Source: Clostridiales bacterium (GTDB taxonomy: Bacteria > Bacillota > Clostridia > Lachnospirales > Lachnospiraceae). From it: a stretch of DNA of 64,000 bases. The position numbers and the translations under genes are program-made. Location of the stretch: positions 62,001 through 126,000 of the forward strand of contig JAATFT010000091.1 of the NCBI GenBank assembly GCA_015655075.1, given 5' to 3'. Positions 61,068-64,000 of the stretch are shown here, piece after piece; within the stretch, counting starts at the first letter, position 1; every line of letters begins with the position of its first letter. Below the pieces are notes generated by a model, which was not told where the DNA came from, ran no database searches, and saw nothing but the letters and a program-made list of their open reading frames with translations.

Positions 61068-61730
61068 TTACCAAACCCTGGGAACATAATCAAAATCCCA
61101 TTCCGCCACAAGGGGTTCCGTCCAAAAGCTCCCTGTAACGCCGGTTTCCTTATCAACATGAAGGAGAAATCCCTGTGCCTCAGGATTTTCAATAGTAAAA
61201 CGGACTTTATAGGTGCCGGCTTCACCAAGCTTAATATTTGCGCCATAATGGGGGCCGTCACTGGCATTCATGGGCATAAAGGTTCCCTCCACCTTTGTTT
61301 TTTCATCTTCACTCGTGATCTCATAATCGACCGTTAAATTGGGGACAAAATCACCCACGCCATAGCCCAGGTCGTTTTGCAATGCAGAAATATCCGCCTC
61401 TATATGCATGTCGGATTCGGAAGCCGGAAGGCCGGCATTGGCGGTCGGTTCCATATCCACCGGCTGGAAATACACGGCGGCCACATTCAAAGGTGCAAGT
61501 TCTATGTCGTCACCGATAGGAAATTCCTCAAAGCCGGCCACCTCGCCGGGCGCCGCCGCGCCGCCGTCATCACTTGTGTCTTCTCCCGTACCTCCCGCCT
61601 TGGTATCGGTATTGTCCGTATTACCGGCTGTATCGCTGTCACCATTGTTTTTTGACGAGCAGCCGGCAAGGCCAAGGGCCATAATCATCGCCAGCGCAAA
61701 AACAAAAATTGGCATCTTTTTTAATTTCAT
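61068..61730 (-). CDS. P19/Tpd-family iron-binding lipoprotein
   Basis: This extracytoplasmic lipoprotein of 220 residues binds iron (and in relatives also copper) and feeds the FTR1 permease. The lipobox is LGLAGCSS, followed by a long Asp/Gly/Thr linker. The beta-sandwich core shows the family metal residues in ESDMHIEADI and NASDGPHYGANIKL (Met, His, Glu, His). The ATG at 61730 follows AGGAGGT; the track start adds nine residues. It lies 73 bp after the FTR1 gene. The closest characterised relatives are P19 of Campylobacter and FetP of E. coli. Confidence 0.9.
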   Translation of the reverse strand: MKLKKMPIFVFALAMIMALGLAGCSSKNNGDSDTAGNTDNTDTKAGGTGEDTSDDGGAAAPGEVAGFEEFPIGDDIELAPLNVAAVYFQPVDMEPTANAGLPASESDMHIEADISALQNDLGYGVGDFVPNLTVDYEITSEDEKTKVEGTFMPMNASDGPHYGANIKLGEAGTYKVRFTIENPEAQGFLLHVDKETGVTGSFWTEPLVAEWDFDYVPRVW

Positions 61731-61803
61731 TGTTATACCTCCTGAAAGTTTTTTCAATTACCGCCATATTCTTTTCAGAAATCAGGCTATCCCAATCTGA
61801 TTA

Positions 61804-63045
61804 CTAAGATTTGCTATCTGTTTGCCGAATGTCGGGCCCTCCCCCGGCGGCCGCCTTCAAAATGCGCGCTTTTTTCCATTTCCTGATCTGGATCACAAAT
61901 GTGGCAATTGTCACCGCGAGCAAAACAGCCTGGGGAATCAGCGTCTCCAGTGTAGGATATATCCCCAAAATATCTATAGAAGAAAGCCCCGATACCGGTG
62001 TGACTCCTATCAGGTTGCCCTCCTGCAATTCCTTAATACCGGAACCCACAAATGTAATAGACATGGCAAACATTAATATGCTGGTACCAAGGAAAAACGG
62101 TTTCAGCGGCAGCTTAATACTCATGAAACGAATCAGCAGATAAATGATCACAAGTCCTACGCACCCTACCCCCAGACCGACCCAAACCATATTAACATAG
62201 GTCTTGGTACCTGCTAATAATGCCTGATAAAATAAGATTGTTTCGGCACCTTCGCGGAAAACCGCAAGAAAAGCGGCGAAAGCAAGGGAAAATACGCTCC
62301 CCTTTGTAACCGAGCTTTGAACCTTCCCTTCGATGTAATTCGTCCAGGCGGCCGACTCTGACTTGGAAACCATCCAGTTGCTCACATAAAACAGTACGGC
62401 AACGGCAATGAGCATGGTCACACCCTCGGTAATCTCCTGGTTTGCGCCGCTTGCACCCGACAGGCCGTTCAGGATAAACGCCATCAGAACGCTTGCTCCC
62501 AGGGCAATCACTGATCCCCAGTAAACCGCAGCCGTTTTTTGCTTATTCCCCGATTTTACCAGATAGGCGATAATCGCACCCACAATGAGGATGGCCTCAA
62601 ACCCTTCTCTTGTTATAATGAGAAACGAACTAAGAAAAACGCTCATAGCGCTTTCTTTTTTACCGTCCAGCTGATTTGCGTCTTCACGAAGCAACTGGAT
62701 TAACTCGTCGAGTGAGGCCCTGACTTCCTCGTTTGACTTACCGGCGTTAATGGCCTTTTTGGCAAAGCTGAACTGATATTCAACCTTAGCTGTACGGTCG
62801 CCCGATATATATGCCATCACTGTTTTTTCAAAACCCAGCTTCTCATAGTATGAGTAATATGCAACATCAACCTGTTCTTTGGCGGCTTTTGCATCCCCTG
62901 ACACATATATATCATAAGACTCGTCCAAAATGGATTCCATATCGTCCACGACATCATTCCAGGTTTCATGAGCGGCAGCAAATGCTGTCATAGAGTACAT
63001 GCTGACAATAATCATCAGTATTACTGCAACAAACGCTTTACGCAC
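61804..63045 (-). CDS. FTR1-family iron permease
   Basis: This iron transporter of 413 residues has an N-terminal signal-like helix and an extracytoplasmic helical domain (about residues 25-130, related to EfeO/FetM-type domains), then seven membrane helices. The two REXXE iron-binding motifs are present: LIITREGFEAIL and AVFREGAETILF. The GTG at 63045, 8 nt after GGAGGG, is chosen over the track start at 63078. It heads the operon FTR1-P19-DUF2318-FtsX-FtsX-ATPase. Transport is probably ferric or ferrous iron driven by ion gradient plus redox partners. Confidence 0.92.
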   Translation of the reverse strand: MRKAFVAVILMIIVSMYSMTAFAAAHETWNDVVDDMESILDESYDIYVSGDAKAAKEQVDVAYYSYYEKLGFEKTVMAYISGDRTAKVEYQFSFAKKAINAGKSNEEVRASLDELIQLLREDANQLDGKKESAMSVFLSSFLIITREGFEAILIVGAIIAYLVKSGNKQKTAAVYWGSVIALGASVLMAFILNGLSGASGANQEITEGVTMLIAVAVLFYVSNWMVSKSESAAWTNYIEGKVQSSVTKGSVFSLAFAAFLAVFREGAETILFYQALLAGTKTYVNMVWVGLGVGCVGLVIIYLLIRFMSIKLPLKPFFLGTSILMFAMSITFVGSGIKELQEGNLIGVTPVSGLSSIDILGIYPTLETLIPQAVLLAVTIATFVIQIRKWKKARILKAAAGGGPDIRQTDSKS

Positions 63046-63215
63046 CTTTATACCCTCCTTTCCACAATTGACAGCCAACCTTTAATGGGCTATACCTATG
63101 TTAGTGTAAGCTAATTCATACTGCAAGAGCCAGTTATACAAATCCATGTGGCTCCAAGGAATTTTTTGAAAGAGAGAAACAGCCATGTAACAAAGCTAAA
63201 ATGAAATAAAAAATT

Positions 63216-63262
63216 ACGGCTGATATCCGTCCGGTAATTCGGACGGATATCAGCCGTTTTTC
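63216..63262. terminator. Perfect 18-bp stem terminator between the iron operon and feoA
   Basis: ACGGCTGATATCCGTCCG pairs perfectly with CGGACGGATATCAGCCGT around a 6-nt loop, followed by TTTTT on the plus strand and TAATTTTTTAT on the minus strand. It works in either direction and separates feoA from the FTR1 promoter. Confidence 0.9.
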
Positions 63263-63283
63263 AGTGTCGCAATAACTGCTGAA

Positions 63284-63405
63284 TCAATTGAACAATATAT
63301 CATCAGCGAACTTTCCGTACAATGATTCGGATAATTTCTGTACGGTTTCTTTTCCCACGATACAATAAATGGTTATTTCTGCTATGCCGCTGTCATTCAG
63401 CGTAG
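63284..63405 (-). other. Short open frame or gene remnant downstream of feoA
   Basis: On the minus strand, about 40 codons read LNDSGIAEITIYCIVGKETV then LSESLYGKFADDILFN and stop. The composition looks protein-coding, but there is no clear start or ribosome binding site and I cannot assign a family. It lies 20 bp after the FeoA stop and may be the rest of a second iron-related gene. Confidence 0.3.
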
Positions 63406-63421
63406 TATATCACCTGCCCAT

Positions 63422-63634
63422 TCACACTATAATTTTACGCGCTAATTCTTCGTCTATGACAATACGTTTGTCTTCAACACCCACAATCATGGCATTGTCA
63501 TATGTTTTTAGCAGCACGCATACCTTACTGTCCACTGTAAGTCCAGCGGCTTCAAGACAATTTCTTATTTCCTCTCCGCCCCAAACGGCTTTGATTTGAT
63601 TCATCTCGCCAATCGGCGCCAATGATAATAGCAT
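63422..63634 (-). CDS. feoA: FeoA-type small iron-transport protein
   Basis: This is a cytoplasmic SH3-like protein of 70 residues. LSLAPIGEMNQIKAVWGG near the start and VIDEELARKIIV at the end are typical of FeoA. FeoA normally regulates the ferrous iron channel FeoB, but no feoB lies beside it here. The ATG at 63634 follows GAAGGA; the track start is a TTG three codons earlier. Its place next to an FTR1/P19 operon fits a role in iron metabolism. Confidence 0.85.
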   Translation of the reverse strand: MLLSLAPIGEMNQIKAVWGGEEIRNCLEAAGLTVDSKVCVLLKTYDNAMIVGVEDKRIVIDEELARKIIV

Positions 63635-63717
63635 TGATACCAATCCTTCATATATTATTTAGACAATCAGTAATCTACGGTGATAACTATTTTGCCCATA
63701 ACATATTCTAGAATTAA

Positions 63718-64000
63718 CTAACGCAGGACACAAGAACCAGCATTACAGTCCTTCATGGCTCCAGACTTATTGTTAAGCCATGCCTGCCTAAGCAGCTTGA
63801 TCGCAGCAGGGATATGTTCCAATACCATTCCGCCATAATTTAGAAGCACCAAATTGTCCTTCTCATTTTGAGAGCAGCTCCAAAAGTCCGATATTGGCTG
63901 CACTCCCACACCGGCTTTATATGCGCTGCTTATGAGTTCCTCCTGGGTTACAGGCCACTTTACCTGCACCAATAGGTGAAGGCCCGCCTGTGTTCCCAAA
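63718..64000 (-). CDS. MocR/PdxR-type regulator, C-terminal end (partial)
   Basis: This is the last 93 codons of a gene that starts beyond the right edge. GLHLLVQVKWPVTQEELISS, AGVGVQPISDFW and NLVLLNYGGMVLEHIPAAI match the C-terminal lobe of a type I aminotransferase as found in GntR/MocR-family regulators. A stand-alone aminotransferase cannot be excluded because the DNA-binding domain lies outside the window. The final cysteine-containing tail is not conserved in the family as I know it. Confidence 0.75.
   Translation of the reverse strand, partial: LGTQAGLHLLVQVKWPVTQEELISSAYKAGVGVQPISDFWSCSQNEKDNLVLLNYGGMVLEHIPAAIKLLRQAWLNNKSGAMKDCNAGSCVLR

Overview
The window looks like a chromosomal segment of an AT-rich, anaerobic Firmicute, most likely a gut Clostridia/Lachnospiraceae member. 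The reasons are strong GGAGG-type ribosome binding sites with some TTG and GTG starts, many paralogous sugar ABC and PTS systems, a glycyl radical enzyme pair, a modular ECF transporter, and AT-rich spacers full of small palindromic repeats. No rRNA, tRNA or CRISPR array was seen. The species assignment is inference.

Layout. 1-4.1 kb (+): end of a sugar ABC permease and a large GH106-like glycosidase with internal tandem duplications. 4.2-12.6 kb (-): an ascorbate-type (ula) region with UlaE epimerase, an FG-GAP-like protein, a HAD phosphatase, PTS IIB, PTS IIC, a DeoR regulator, PTS IIA and the UlaG lactonase. A shared ATGAAC-type motif precedes each unit, and no UlaD decarboxylase is present. 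12.7-13.1 kb: debris of a second GH106-like gene. 13.2-22.2 kb (-): one probable operon encoding an AraC-type response regulator, a membrane-free YesM-type histidine kinase, a catalytically degraded ABC-ATPase paralogue, a sugar-binding lipoprotein, a RbsA-type ATPase, a RbsC-type permease and an esterase.

22.7-29.7 kb (+): a LacI regulator, a lactonase and a sugar ABC ATPase that have been truncated and joined by a deletion, two RbsC-type permeases, an SDR dehydrogenase, an intact lactonase and a HpcH/HpaI aldolase. Together these suggest non-phosphorylating oxidation of a sugar. 29.7-31.4 kb: a ribokinase, followed by fragments of an HExxH protein, an FGGY kinase and a second PfkB kinase. 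31.6-42.1 kb (-): a DapA-family aldolase, a full Liv-type ABC importer, a GldA-like dehydrogenase, an Ldh2-type 2-hydroxyacid dehydrogenase, a GntR regulator and a LarA-like racemase. These look like a pathway for an unknown 2-hydroxy acid, bordered by a remnant of an EtfB/GlcD lactate dehydrogenase complex.

42.3-43.7 kb: a scar of mobile and decaying DNA, holding a structured repeat, the 3' end of a group II intron, a MetQ pseudogene, a 42-bp hairpin and half of a MITE. 43.7-52.8 kb: a TudS/DUF523-like protein, uridine phosphorylase, an ECF importer, an MFS carrier, the YjjW/YjjI activase and glycyl radical enzyme, and a divergent Crp/Fnr-type regulator with a PrfA-like palindrome between. 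This suggests anaerobic nucleoside salvage. 53.2-63.1 kb (-): an FTR1/P19-type iron-uptake operon with DUF2318, FtsX permeases, two ABC ATPases, an FMN-binding lipoprotein and DUF4418, interrupted by a foldback MITE and closed by strong terminators. 63.2-64 kb: FeoA and the end of a MocR-type regulator.

Most of the window is accessory carbohydrate, organic-acid and metal acquisition. The repeated decay events (deletion fusions, kinase fragments, an intron relic) suggest a fast-turnover island.
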